NCBI GenBank assembly: GCA_963920635.1
Contig: OY987298.1
Location: 20,555,647-20,619,646 of the forward strand
Length of the DNA stretch: 64,000 bases
Reading direction: 5' to 3'
Source: Pseudeuparius sepicola
Lineage: Eukaryota; Arthropoda; Insecta; Coleoptera; Anthribidae
Of this stretch, positions 42,860 through 54,301 are shown in pieces. Under the pieces are notes generated by a model. It was not told the origin of the DNA and did no database searches. It saw nothing but the letters and a program-made list of their open reading frames with translations. A program made the position numbers and the translations under genes. Position 1 is the first letter of the stretch. Each line of letters begins with the position of its first letter.

Positions 42860-43442
42860 TTTTCTTGAAATCGGCATTAAAATGTCCCAAAATCGTATGT
42901 AGCCCATTATTGTACGATTTTTTCAATAAGTAGGCCTTGTCGAGATGTAAACATCAAACGTCAGACGCGGAGAAATCGCCCGTCAAAAGTGACCAAATAT
43001 TCAAAACCCTGCCGATAAGGGCTCATTTAACTTTTCGTACACATTGCGAAATTGTTTCCTATAGAAGCGCAATCCTTCAGTATACATATTTTAGTAAATT
43101 TGAATATCAATAGATTTGTTGTGTAGGCTGCACCAGAAGCAGCAGTTTGGTTTTTCTGTCAGAAGGTGCCGTGTCTCATCATACTTGTCCTAGGTAGAGC
43201 GATCGTCAAAGTCAAGCAACGCCGCGCGTAGTCGGTTCATGGACGGGTAATCCCTTAATATTATTTTCTTGCCTAATAAAACATTTTTTTCCGATTTCAA
43301 AAAAAATATAATATGTACCTCGGCACTGAAGTTCTTTTTATGACGCATGTGGTTTATTTGCCTCGGCCAGAGGCCTCAGCAACTAAACTCCACATGAGTC
43401 ATAAAAAGTTGAACTTCAGTGCCTTGGTACATAAATAACTAT
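42860..43442 (+). repeat. Inverted copy of 52129-52657
   Basis: About 580 bp align to 52129-52657 in reverse orientation with high similarity (for example GACGCGGAGAAATCGCCCGT, GAAGCGCAATCCTTCAGTAT, GGTTCATGGACGGGTAATCC, AGTTGAACTTCAGTGCCTTG). The right part forms its own hairpin, CGGCACTGAAGTTC against GAACTTCAGTGCC (43320-43430). Family unknown; no coding frame spans it. Confidence 0.75.
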
Positions 43443-44356
43443 TTACTCAAACAAATTTAAAAAATACATGAATAACAATCGATTTTAATCTGTACAGCTG
43501 CAGCTCTATTATTATATTTGGGAGGCAGCTGACGCGTCAAGCCAACCCGCCTACTTCCTCGCCGGGCACCTCGTTTCGACTGCTCCCCCGCCTGGCGGGC
43601 GAACGGCGGACCGCGCCCTCCACCGACACTTCACAACTTACTAGCTAGGCAACTGTACCTACATACATTATGATGGGCAAGGTACAAGTAGAGGTTGGAG
43701 TGGTGCGTAATAATTATCGATATCGATATCGATGTCAATGTTAGATTAGTTGATTGCGACTTCAAAAAAATTATTTTCATAAGAAAACTTATTAAAAATC
43801 TATCTAAACTAAACAAAAATAATTCTGTGATTTCTTAATGCCGGCGTTATTGGAATGAACGCTTTGCTGAACGTCGATGTGTATCGAATATCGAATCGAT
43901 GCATAGTTTTGCTCGACGTCGCATCTCTATGCCTCACTTGCGCTGTTCTGGTTGCCTGTTGCCTGCAAGTCAATGCCAGACAACGCGCGGGTGAATTATG
44001 GTATTTCGGCCGATTTTACTCGACGCTTCCCTGCGTCCCTCTGAATTTTCGGCGATATTTTCCTGTATTTGTGCACTTGGGTCTGTTTTAAAGCTATTTT
44101 GCAATTAATTGAACGCCGGGCTTTTTACTAGTGCACTAGGACCGCAACATTACAGCGTTGACTGAAGAGTGATTTCACCCAACGATTACAGGTTAGAAGG
44201 GCTAAAATTAATTTAGATTTGAAAGTAGGTATGTGGAATAATAGTGAAACATGTTTTTAGGCGTGCGACCAACATTTTCCCACTGAGGGGAGGAAGAAGT
44301 ACCTTAGGATTATGTACTTTGTGGAATCGACCAGGCAAACTTAAACTGCTAAGTTA
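43443..44356. other. GC-richer stretch with an unassigned 78-codon frame
   Basis: 43500-43630 is GC-rich. A frame at 43855-44091 has a hydrophobic, Cys-rich segment but no recognised motif. A short ATCGATATCGATATCGAT run lies near 43718. No firm gene call. Confidence 0.35.
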
Positions 44357-44714
44357 TATACAGGGTGGTTCACTTTTATGTGGTAGGACTTTAACATTAG
44401 ATAGAAAAAGATAATCTAAAATGAAAATTTTATATCAACATATATCGGGGAAAGCTTAGTTTCCGAGATACAGGGCGTTGAAGTGTTGGAAAAAATATGA
44501 AGTATTTTTTACACTGTCCGAACCAGTGGAGATATTTAAACCAAATTTGATGTGTAGTACCACCTTTTTGACTACGATATTTAGTGATAATATGAAGGTC
44601 CTGAAATAACCAGTGGTGGAGTTATGGGTTTTCACTATCACTAAATTTAAAAAGTAATTAGTACGGACCTGTCTCACATCAACGTAAATTTTTTTTTAGT
44701 AAAGTTCTTTCAAT

Positions 44715-46934
44715 GGACAAGTATACTTAGGAATGAAAAATAATTTTTTGCCTTGGAATTTGTAAAACATGTCTAGATAATCACGAAACCCAACCAACAG
44801 ATTTTTTTTCCCATTAGTTTGCTCAAAAATTGAAAAAAACGGTCGCAAAAGTAGGGAATGTGACGTCACGATCCCTAATTTCAATAAGTACCTGCTATTT
44901 TCTTAGTACTTATTTTGTCTTTTTTTATATAACCAAGCATTTCCAGGCAAATTATTAGATTCAGTTTGTATGCGCCTGATGAGAAATAATCAAATTTCGT
45001 AGCATTTCAATGAAATATTTGGATTTTACTGATCCCATTCTGAACTTATTAGATGCCCCCTATAAAATATGACAGATGACATATTACTCAATGCTTTAAA
45101 GAAAATCGTCGGCAACGCCGCACTTTGCATATAACCTCACTTTCGCCGGCGGAACGCGGAAACCAAGGTTAATAACTTATTTTAGATGAATGTAAGCAAG
45201 GTATTGCTTTTCTTTGCTGACTTCCTGGAAATAGCGAAGAATCATGGACAACATCAGTAGATTGTTATATTGGAAAAAGTCAACACAAGTGCAATAAAAA
45301 AATATGAAAGTCTACCTTACAGCATAGTTAACAAAGACATACCGACATACCTCAATAATTATTATACGTTGGAGTAGTATGAAGGAAGATTTTTGGCAAA
45401 AATCAAAACGTATTACAAGGAGGGATTGTCTGACATGTTAAAAAACGAAAAATGCCCTGTATCTCCAAAACGAGATTTTGAGATTCAACTGCTTTCCATT
45501 GCCCTCAAAAATCGAGCACAGTACACCTACCTACTCTTTGTCCATCTCTTCGCAGAATAGAAGAAACCCCCCCAAAAAAATCCAGTTTGTTACAATCTGT
45601 GCATGCGACATGAAAACTGTATTATTTGATTTTGGAATATTTTCACTAAATTTAATAGATAACTTATTTGAGGTTTTGCCATAGAATGCAAAATAATGCT
45701 TTTTTTTCTTGTAAATTAAAGAAATCTTAATTTTTTGCCGGCTGCTGCATTATATTTTTTTATTTTTAACTTCTATTAACCACAATCACAAAATATGCTT
45801 ATGAAAATTTATTTTCCAGAAAAAATATAGGTATAATATGTATAGTGAAAAAATTCTAAAGAATTATGTCATTTTTTATGAGGATGCTTTGGCAATCACA
45901 ATATAATTTACCTAAATGGGTCTAAAATAGTTCAAGCTATGACAATAAAGTTTTTCGACTGAAAACTTGGCTTTATTGCGTTTTACATGTTATATTTCTA
46001 ACATCACGAAGAACTTCTCCAATATTCTAGCGTTACATTTTTGAACCGACGCAGGTCTAACTACTTCTTGTAAGGGCTCATGAAATTAAAGTAATAAATT
46101 TTTTATATTCGGACCAGGTAAGTGCTTGACGTCTATAGGATTAACTTTTCTCAGTTTAGTTTATAACCAATCAATGCTGTTGATTAACACTAGCACAGAA
46201 TAAATAGGTGAAGCTATTTATTCTGTGACACTAGGTATTGAGGCTAAAATATCATCAGTTTCTTCAAACAACTAGCAGTTGGTGGAATATACTTGATAAC
46301 AAGTAAAAAATCGTTTGGCAGAGCCACTAATCTAAAATCGTCAGCTAAAATGTTACACCTGGTTGGTTCTTTATTGTCTAATATATCAGCAAGTCTAGAT
46401 ATCTAATTTATGCAAGCTCAGTTAGGTACTTACGAATTGTGTCGTTTTATAGATAAAATCGACTTGTTTCCAATAAAAAAAGTTTTGTAAACCAACCAGC
46501 ATAACGTCCGAATCATCAATACCAATACCTAGTGTTCCCAGCATTTTCCCTCAGCAAAATAGAATGGTTCATTTCCGTCATGGATTATTAGAATGAATGG
46601 TGAAAATAGTTCAAATCATAAAAAATAAAAGCTTGTAAAACACGCGGGGCCGCGGGATCCGAGATCCGATATTCCGATTTGTGACGCCACAAAATAGGTT
46701 ATGTTTATGTTTTCGCAGACTGACAGCTTGGCATTGAGGTGCGGCGTTGCCAAACCTGGTGCCATGACGGTAAATTTAGGGAAAAATAAAATCCAACAGG
46801 TAGTTACGTATATTGAACTTTAAAAATTAATTGCGGCAAAACGGGGGCGAAAAAAAAATTAACAAAAATACAGCAAGTATATCTCACCCAATACTATCCG
46901 ATGAGCAAATAAAAAAAAAGTGGTGTATTAGTCC
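44715..46934. mobile_element. 2,220-bp insertion inside the left TIR
   Basis: Comparison with the intact right TIR defines the edges exactly: the uninterrupted sequence TTCTTTCAATTCTCTAC is split after CAAT and resumes with ATTC, giving a 2-bp AT duplication. The insert begins GGACAAGTATAC and ends as the complement of GGACTAATACACC, a weak inverted terminus. No transposase was recognised inside. It hosts a 34-bp mini-palindrome at 46194. Confidence 0.7.
46194..46227. mobile_element. 34-bp palindromic mini-insertion with 7-bp target duplication
   Basis: The arms CACAGAATAAATAG and CTATTTATTCTGTG are perfect 14-bp inverted repeats around GTGAAG. Exact 7-bp direct repeats ACACTAG flank it (46187-46193, 46228-46234). 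It has the same size, duplication length and CAYAGAA start as the units at 4920 and 51821, but a different interior. Confidence 0.75.
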
Positions 46935-47493
46935 ATTCTCTACAAAAAGTGTATCTTGACATTTTTTTGTATCTGCCACGGTTGTGTAGTAAATAAATTA
47001 TTTCGTTTCCATCTCAGCCTTTTTTGCCTAAAAATGTCTTTTCTAAGATTATTGATAAATATCGCAAATAACAGAAATTAATTATGGAACACTTATCGGA
47101 TTCAGCTATTTTATTTTTAATTTTATGGAAACAATTTTAAAAATAAACTGGCACTTGGTTTGAGGTACATTACTTTATTATCATTTTAACATTTTTATCA
47201 AATCTGTATTATTTCTTAATAATTTTTATAATTCTAAATTTGTAGAATTCTAAATTATACCACGACGAGTAAAACATGATTCTTCCGCCCATAAAATGTT
47301 ATTTAAAAATTGGCTTATTTCCTTTGACTACAAAGTCCATCGGCAAAATACTAATGTCCTTTCTGCATCGCCGTACTGGTGAAGATAAGTGTGCCATGGA
47401 AAAGAAAATCTTATTGACAGTTAATAATACAATAATCTGTCATCCAGTAGATGAACGTAGCAGCGCCGCAGTTTGTCTTTGTTAATAATTAAA

Positions 47494-48580
47494 ATGCCGT
47501 TCCAATTTACAAATGAAGAGCAGGCTGACATCCATTTCTGCTATGGAGTTGCAAATGGGAACTCTGCGGAAGCAGCCAGAGAATACCGGAGGCGATTTCC
47601 AAATAGGCGCCATCCGCGTCCCTCGGTGTTTGTTAACATGCACCGGCAATTCAGAACTCGCGGTCTGAGAACTAGAATCGTCGAACGAGGAAATGAAAAC
47701 AATATCCAACAAGTCAGACGCAACAATGAGATTCTTCGTGAATTCGATAGGAATCCTACAACAAGTAGCAGAAGAGTGTCAGTGGCCCTACGTGTTTCAA
47801 AGTCTGCAATTTTGCGAGCTTTAAAAAGAGATCACAGGCATGCGTATCATCTACAACCCGTACAAGGTTTAAGGCCCGGCGATGCAGAAAGAAGATTAGT
47901 GTTTTGCCGATGGATTTTGGAGTCAATTGAAGGAAATAGACAATTTTTAAATAACATTTTATGGACGGACGAGTCGTGTTTTACTCGTCGTGGAGTAGTA
48001 AACTTTCATAATCAGCATATTTGGGCACAAGAAAACCCACATGCAATCCGGCCAAGAAATTTTCAGGTCGAATTTAGTGTCAATGTTTGGATTGGACTGT
48101 ACAACCATCATCTGTTTGGACCCTTTTTTTTGCCACAGTGAGTGAATGGTGACAATTTTTTGGAGTTTTTAGTAGCTGAGCATAACAATATGTGGGAAGA
48201 CATTCCTTTAAACTTAAGATTGTTGGCTTGGTTGGTTGGCTTGCACATGGCTTGCACATTTTCACCGAAATGTGAGGAACTGGTTAAATAATAACTTTCC
48301 AAATAGGTGGATCGGACGAGGGGGACCGGTCGCTTGGCCACCACGTTCTCCGGACATAACACCTCTGGACTTCTTCGTATGGGGATTTTTAAAAGAACAA
48401 GTCTATGCGACTCCTGTAGAAACAAGGGAACAACTTATTGATCGTATCAGAAATGCGTGCGATGAATTGAGAAATGGCAATTTAATCGATGCTGTTCAAT
48501 CCGTTAGGCGTCGAAGTGAATTATGTGTGCAACAGAATGGATCACATTTTGAACAATTGTTGAATGTTGTACAAATTTAG
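47494..48580 (+). pseudogene. ITm (IS630-Tc1-mariner) transposase, inactivated
   Basis: The start MPFQFTNEEQADIHFCYG and the following helix-turn-helix region are typical of a multicopy insect ITm transposase. The first catalytic Asp is in LWTDESCF (residue 159) and VNVWIGLYNHHLFGPFFL follows. A TGA at 48139-48141 replaces the expected Arg-type codon after PFFLPQ. Around 48225-48265 a run of repeated GGCTTG(G/C) words replaces the segment that should hold the second Asp (HDG motif) and shifts the frame. The C-terminal third is then readable from about 48260: RWIGRGGPVAWPPRSPDITP, LDFFVWGFLKEQVYATPV, HFEQLL. The third catalytic residue, the Asp in TPLDFF, is present. Confidence 0.9.
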
Positions 48581-49239
48581 AATTATAAAAATTATTAAGA
48601 AATAATACTAGATTTGATAAAAATGTTAAAATGATAATAAAAGTAATGTACCTCAAACCAAGTGCCAGTTTATTTTTAAAATTGTTTCCATAAAATTAAA
48701 AATAAAATAGCTGAATCCGATAAGTGTTCCATAATTAATTTCTGTTATTTGCGATATTTATCAATAATCTTAGAAAAGACATTTTTAGGCAAAAAAGGCT
48801 GAGATGGAAAGGAAATAATTTATTTACTACACAACCGTGGCAGATACGAAAAAATGTCAAGATACACTTTTTGTAGAGAATTGAAAGAACTTTACGAAAA
48901 AAAAATTTACGTTGATGTGAGACAGGTCCGTACTAATTACTTTTTAAATTTAGTGATAGTGAAAACCCATAACTCCACCACTGGTTATTTCAGGACCTTC
49001 ATATTATCACTAAATATCGTAGTCAAAAAGGTGGTACTACACATCAAATTTGGTTTAAATATCTCCACTGGTTCGGACAGTGTAAAAAATACTTCATATT
49101 TTTTCCAACACTTCAACGCCCTGTATCTCGGAAACTAAGCTTTCCCCGATATATGTTGATATAAAATTTTCATTTTAGATTATCTTTTTCTATCTAATGT
49201 TAAAGTCCTACCACATAAAAGTGAACCACCCTGTATAAT

Positions 49240-49590
49240 AGTAAGGTACGGTAAGCTAATTTTTTGAAAATAATAGTGTTGCTTAGAATTAAACTTATGT
49301 CTGAATTACAGGTTGTGGATATTGTAGATACTTAAATCGGGCTACTTCGACTCTTTTTATAAAAATATAAAACTGAAGAGTTTGTCTTGTGGGAAATATA
49401 ATATTATGAATTCTAGAATAATTTTAAATTATAAACAATTATTTTTATTAACATTTTTTCGTATCCCAAAAAAGTTTATATAGGGTGTCCCCTAATCGGG
49501 TTCACTATACCCGTAAAATAATTATTATATTTTTTACACAAAAAGTAATTCTATAAAAATGTTTGCTTTCTTCTTGTCAAAATACACCAT
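49240..49590. other. AT-rich spacer with a lone repeat end
   Basis: TATAGGGTGTCCCCTAATCG near 49480 looks like a decayed CAGGGTG terminus without a partner. Confidence 0.4.
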
Positions 49591-49594
49591 TATA

Positions 49595-50219
49595 CAGGGT
49601 GTCCGGAAAATACGTGTACAACGTTTGATGACTTACCTATATCCAAAATTGCTTCAATTAGCCTGCAGAAGGCGTCAAAAATCTTAAAAGAATTTAGAAC
49701 TTAAATAGTGGCCATGTTCAAACTCTGACAGCAGTTTGTCAACAGAAATACTAAATATCATAGGAACAAGAAAACATATCGAAGACACCAGCAAGCAATG
49801 TTTAGTAATAACCTCTTATTATTATTAATAAAATATCTTGCCCGAGCACGTAATTGATAATTTTTTTTTCTGGCATAACCACCTATCCTAGCAAAATTTT
49901 GCAAGAGTGGAAAAATCTTCCAAATACATTGTTTTACTAGAAAAAAATATTCTGATTTGTCAGTAAGTCAATGACATAAAAAAACAGAAGATATAGGTAA
50001 GTACATATGACGTCACTTTTAAAATACTTCCGGTTAGTTACAACCGGTCACTATGCCAACAGAACACGTCATTTTATAGCTTAAGACTCTTCCCTAAAAA
50101 ATATTAAAATCGATTGGCAGAAAAAAAATCAATTTTGGATATAGGTAAGATTAAATCGACCTATTTTGACATCTTGAGTCTGTTATTAAACGTTGTATAC
50201 GTATTTTCCGGACATCCTG
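49595..50219. mobile_element. MITE, CAGGGTGTCCGGAAAATACG ends, 625 bp
   Basis: Inverted ends of about 35 bp lie between TATA tetranucleotides (49591-49594, 50220-50223). Subterminal CCTATATCCAAAATTG and CAATTTTGGATATAGG are also inverted. No coding capacity. Confidence 0.85.
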
Positions 50220-50223
50220 TATA

Positions 50224-50795
50224 TAAGTAAATAGAGTGGCCTGGAAGAAAAAAAAACGCGTACGAATTTCGGACTGATTTAATTTACTTTAAAATTACTT
50301 ATAAGACCCAAGGAACAGTAGTATTTATACAAGTAACAATAGTATAAAATAAAATAAAAAAATTATCGATGAGAGTTTTGCTTTATAATGGGAGACATAT
50401 ATATGGACATCATCTGACATCTTATAAATTTACTTCACTACTTAAAATGAATTCGCTCATCCACTTTATACCGTGTACATACTGTACATGTAAAACCATG
50501 CACCTTCCTGGCATCTGGAGTCTGAGGATATCGATCCAGTGATTACGTAGTATGCTCTCTGCAGCATGATAATGCGTGGAAGGCAATCTGTGAGAGTAGA
50601 GCTCCATCGAATTGAAGCGATTACCCATTTTGAAATATTGGATTTTACCTGTTTTGATAGGTAATCTAATTTTAAAAATATACAAATGCAAAAATCTTTA
50701 TTTTTGGAGAAAATAATGTTAGAAAGGTCTTCCCTACTATTTTCAAAATGCACATTAAGGGATGACTACGAAAAACCAAAGGTGCCAAATTTGGG
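50224..50795. other. No gene recognised
   Basis: Short frames only; a GTACATACTGTACATGTA near-palindrome at about 50473 is the one small structure. Confidence 0.4.
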
Positions 50796-50799
50796 TGTC

Positions 50800-51445
50800 A
50801 AAGACGAGCAAAATAGGAATTTTAAGTCCTGTCAGGTGTGCCATGGAATCTCCTCAAAACAGTTGAATGGTCAACAAGGCCAATCAAACTGTTGGTATCT
50901 ATGAATAAAGAACCCCAGGAAGGAGCAAATTTGGGCTTTACGCTGGACCGGTCCAGGCTCTGCATATGGCGGCATGCCGTTTCCGGTTTACAAAAGTACT
51001 TACCGATGGAATGTTATCCCCCAAACATTTTGTTCTGGTAGTCACGGAATAGGCGCAGGCTGCACAGCTAACCATAATAGATCTCCAAAAAGTACTTATC
51101 GAAGAGCTACACAAATCGCACAAACCACCGTGAAAACTGTCAAATATAAAAATATTTTATCAAAATTCAGTCTCCATACAGGGCGATTTCCCTCTCACGT
51201 ATTTTATAATGCCCATCATAGAGCTTTGGCTCCTTCCTGGGGTTCTTTATTCATTGTTGGTATGCAAAGATCCAATACAAAATATACAGAGTAGGTATCT
51301 TTTTCTGTGCCATCCCAAATTACTGAATTTTGTATAAACGAAAAAATACAAAAGCCTGCCAGTCAGTAGATAAGTGCATGTGAGTTAAGGTGGCTGGTGT
51401 GCCACAACAAGAAACGCATTATTATCATCTTAGACAGTGACTTTG
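50800..51445 (+). repeat. Core copy of the 24631-25822 element, interrupted
   Basis: Outside 50899-51254 this matches the reverse complement of about 25140-25515: GCAAAATAGGAATTTTAA, TGCCATGGAATCTCCTCAAA, CAGTTGAATGGTCAAC, GCAAAGATCCAATA, GTGCCACAACAAGAAACGCA. It represents the core, including the transposase-relic region, but not the long arms. Confidence 0.75.
50899..51254. mobile_element. 356-bp insertion with 9-bp target duplication
   Basis: Direct repeats TGTTGGTAT flank it (50890-50898, 51255-51263). Ends are inverted repeats of about 26 bp, ATGAATAAAGAACCCCAGGA and so on, with two extra bases (CT) at the left. The related sequence at 25.4 kb lacks the insert and has a single target-like site, confirming insertion. 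Superfamily is uncertain; 8-9-bp duplications occur in Merlin, P, hAT and Mutator. Confidence 0.8.
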
Positions 51446-51639
51446 TTGAGGAAGGTCCAATAAATTAAATCGATTCTTATTTGTTGGTTGGCATTTTTTA
51501 AAAAAATAAATAAATTACTTTTGTGTTTATTAATATCTTTTCTATAATTCTAGAGCGCTTTTGATCAGTATAGAGTTTTATAAAAATTCAACATTTTCAT
51601 TATGGCAATATCGTAACGGACAAACACAGCTAATTATTA

Positions 51640-51905
51640 TTTGAACTTCGCTATTTTATAAGATGATCGAAGCGAGCACCATTAGTTCCAAGGCCAAGAA
51701 AACAATAAAGTTTATTTTCAAATTCTGTTCTAACTTTTGCAAAAGTTTGCCTCATTCTGTATTCTTGAATTATTCTGCCTTTTAACTCATAAATAACTGC
51801 AGGAAGTGTCTTTCCGTTACCATAGAAGAATCTACTACGAGATTCTTCTATGCCGTTACTAACAACAAACTTATTGAGTTGCTTAAGACCAAGTTCTGAA
51901 AGTAT
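51640..51905 (-). pseudogene. Possible Tc1/mariner transposase C-terminal relic
   Basis: The minus strand, ignoring the 32-bp insert, reads an open segment ending VRTEFENKLYC, then NGARFDHLIK and a TAG (51651-51653). This resembles ITm tails of the form V..FE.RLyyC....G.hFEHLi. Nothing upstream is convincing, so the call is tentative. Confidence 0.4.
51821..51852. mobile_element. 32-bp palindromic mini-insertion with 7-bp target duplication
   Basis: The arms CATAGAAGAATCT and AGATTCTTCTATG are perfect 13-bp inverted repeats around ACTACG. Exact 7-bp repeats CCGTTAC flank it (51814-51820, 51853-51859). It is 32 bp against 33 bp for the copy at 4920, and the left 19 bases are identical. Confidence 0.75.
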
Positions 51906-52128
51906 AGTCGTTATGTCGCATTTTTATGAAAAATTTCTGCAAATCCTTACAAAATTACTTTAAAATGAGGAAGAGACACACATTTGAGACACTTTTTTTT
52001 GTAAATTCGAATCAAAATCAACGTTAAACAAATGTTTATAAATATTGTATTAGAATAATTGCTTAGTGTATTGATAAAACAGTGATGCAAAGAAATTACA
52101 TTAAAATCTAGACAAATTATTGAACTTA

Positions 52129-52657
52129 ATAGTTATTTATGTACCAAGGCACTGAAGTTCAACTTTTTATGACTCATGTGGAATTTGGTTGCCGAGGTCT
52201 CTGGCCGAGGCAAATAAACCAGAAAATAATAATAAGGGATCACCCGTCCATGAACCGACTACGCGCGGCGTTGCTTGACTTTGACGATAGCTCTACCTAG
52301 GTCAAGTAAGACAAGGCACGGCACCTTCGTACAGAAAAGCCAAACTGCTGCTTCTTGTGCAGCCTCCACAACAAAGCTATTGATATTCAAACCTACTAAA
52401 ATATGTATACTGAAGGATTGCGCTTCTATAGGAAATAATTTCGCAATGTGTACGAAAAGTTAAATGAGCCTTTATCGGCCGGGTTTTGAATATTTGGTCA
52501 CTTTTGACGGGCGATTTCTCCGCGTCTGACGTTTGATGTTTACATCTCGCCAAGGGTACTTATTGAAAAAATCGTACAATAATGTAGCCCATTATTGTAC
52601 GATTTCTGTGCTTTTAATGACGATTTTGGGACACTTTATTGCCGATTTCAAGAAAAC
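52129..52657 (-). repeat. Inverted copy of 42860-43442
   Basis: Matches the 43-kb copy in reverse. Around 52570-52610 it carries an extra hairpin, ATCGTACAATAATG against CATTATTGTACGAT, where the other copy has the sequence once. It lacks the roughly 80-bp AGTTC-hairpin extension of the 43-kb copy. Confidence 0.75.
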
Positions 52658-52664
52658 TTCTTTT

Positions 52665-54300
52665 TTGTCAATTGCCTCATAAAATAAAAGATTGCCTGAT
52701 TTGAGATAGACAGACTGACGTAACCAAAGCACTTGAGTCCCATTTCTTGTGTTTTTTTGGCATATTATCTATAGTAAAAAAAAAGAAAATAGTGTTTGGG
52801 TGCCTAAGTTGAGTCTCAATTACAGAACCCATTTGGTATTCCAAATTAGGAATTTTCAGTATAAAAATTTGACAACAGTATTTTAGGTTAGTTTTGAAAA
52901 AATAGTGCAAAATTTTAATGAGATATCATTAAGCAATACCTCTTATACTACGACACATAAAATTTGTTACACATTACCTTGACTGTAAGTGCTGGTTTAT
53001 TTACACTATCAAAAAAACTTTACAAGTCAAATCACACCAAACGTGCTTTTGTAGAGAAAGAAACGAACTGAACTAACACTACACCACAGATTATTTTAAT
53101 TAGTCTAAGCTATTTCTGAGATGGCGTTACATATACGTTAATATAAGGGGGTATCTTAAATTAGTTACCTATCGCAAATTTGGGCCTCTTCCTTACAAGC
53201 ATGGTAGTTCCATTTTAAGTTTTTAAAATTAGGAGTGGTGGGGGATAGAGGAATGAGTAAATTTCCATTGCATGATGACTCAAATAGGTCCACGTTCCAA
53301 TAAAAATCGACAGGTCTCGGCGAATTTTAACATCTATTTTTATTACCGCGACATATTAAAGATGACTTGTTTTCAAATATCTTCAATGCGAGAAACCTGT
53401 CGTTTTATGGTTGCATAAGATTTATGCAACCATTCCATTAGGTGCCTTGAATATATTGGGATATAAGTACATACTTACTATAGTTAGCCCATCCTTTACT
53501 CAGCTTTATTGGTATCTACTTGGCCAAGCATTATTACCTGAAACAACATAACAATAATTATTATAAGTGCTAGAGTTAATAATAATGCTTAAATAGTACT
53601 TTATGCAAAGTGTAGTAGTGGAAAAAGCGAAAATTCTTCTACTTCGTATATTTTTACATTTTGTTTCGTTCACTAAACTAGTTGTAGTTGACAACTTGAA
53701 GATTAAAAAAGTGCTAGTCACAGAAAATATATTATATTTTCTGCGCTGCTAGCTATCGTGTGCCGAATAAGACCCTTCTCGTCCATAATTACTTGGTAAA
53801 ACTCAAAACAATTTAAGGTTTATTTTTTATAGGTCAACGATGCTCCAGGGACTTGAGACAACATGTAAGTCCTGCTTTGGCCACTCACTATCAAACAAAA
53901 ATATATTCGAAATTTGTCGATTTGTAGATCACAGTATGTTGTTGCATCATTGAAAATATAAAAATCTAATATACGTATAGGTATATGTATATTTTTTTAA
54001 AACTGAACTCCACTAATTTCCTGCCACCAAAATCATGAAAGTAACAGAGTGTTTGCGTTAAGCGACCGACACTATTCTATTTAAAAGGATCGAGCCAACA
54101 AACGGCGTCAATGTGCTTAATCGCACGAACCCCTGCTATTTCACTTTGTTTTTCCATTCTATTGTGGGCGCGGCGTTACTATTACACTAAATGCTGTTGT
54201 ATTTTCACCGGATCATGCGGAGAGTCGTTTTTACATAATTGTGAGGAATTTTTTGATAATAACATTATACCTATCCTCATAGATTGGGAAAAATTACGGT
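52665..54300. other. No gene recognised
   Basis: AT-rich with short frames. GGTTGCATAA/TTATGCAACC at about 53413-53435 is a 10-bp stem without flanking repeats. One mini-palindrome is listed separately. Confidence 0.4.
53718..53746. mobile_element. 29-bp mini-palindrome between 6-bp direct repeats
   Basis: CACAGAAAATATA and TATATTTTCTGCG are inverted repeats with one mismatch. TGCTAG lies on both sides (53712-53717, 53747-53752). It resembles the 46194 unit in its CACAGAA start, though the duplication is 6 bp as I read it. Confidence 0.5.
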
Positions 54301-54301
54301 A

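Larger units (their letters stand above)
44361..49233 (+). mobile_element. Tc1/mariner-type transposon with 664-bp TIRs
   Basis: Ends CAGGGTGGTTCACTTTTATG sit inside TATA on both sides. The right TIR is 48570-49233 (664 bp). The left TIR is split into 44361-44714 and 46935-47244, which also sum to 664 bp, by a 2,220-bp insertion. The unique core (47245-48569) codes for an ITm-family transposase whose stop codon lies in the right TIR. Without the insertion the element is 2,653 bp. TIRs this long are unusual for Tc1/mariner, where tens of bases are common. Confidence 0.92.

Noticed and set aside
43855..44091. 78-codon frame as a host exon
   Set aside because: No domain, no splice context I could defend and no support beyond being open.
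53410..53438. GGTTGCATAA/TTATGCAACC hairpin as a mini-palindromic insertion
   Set aside because: No flanking direct repeat was found.
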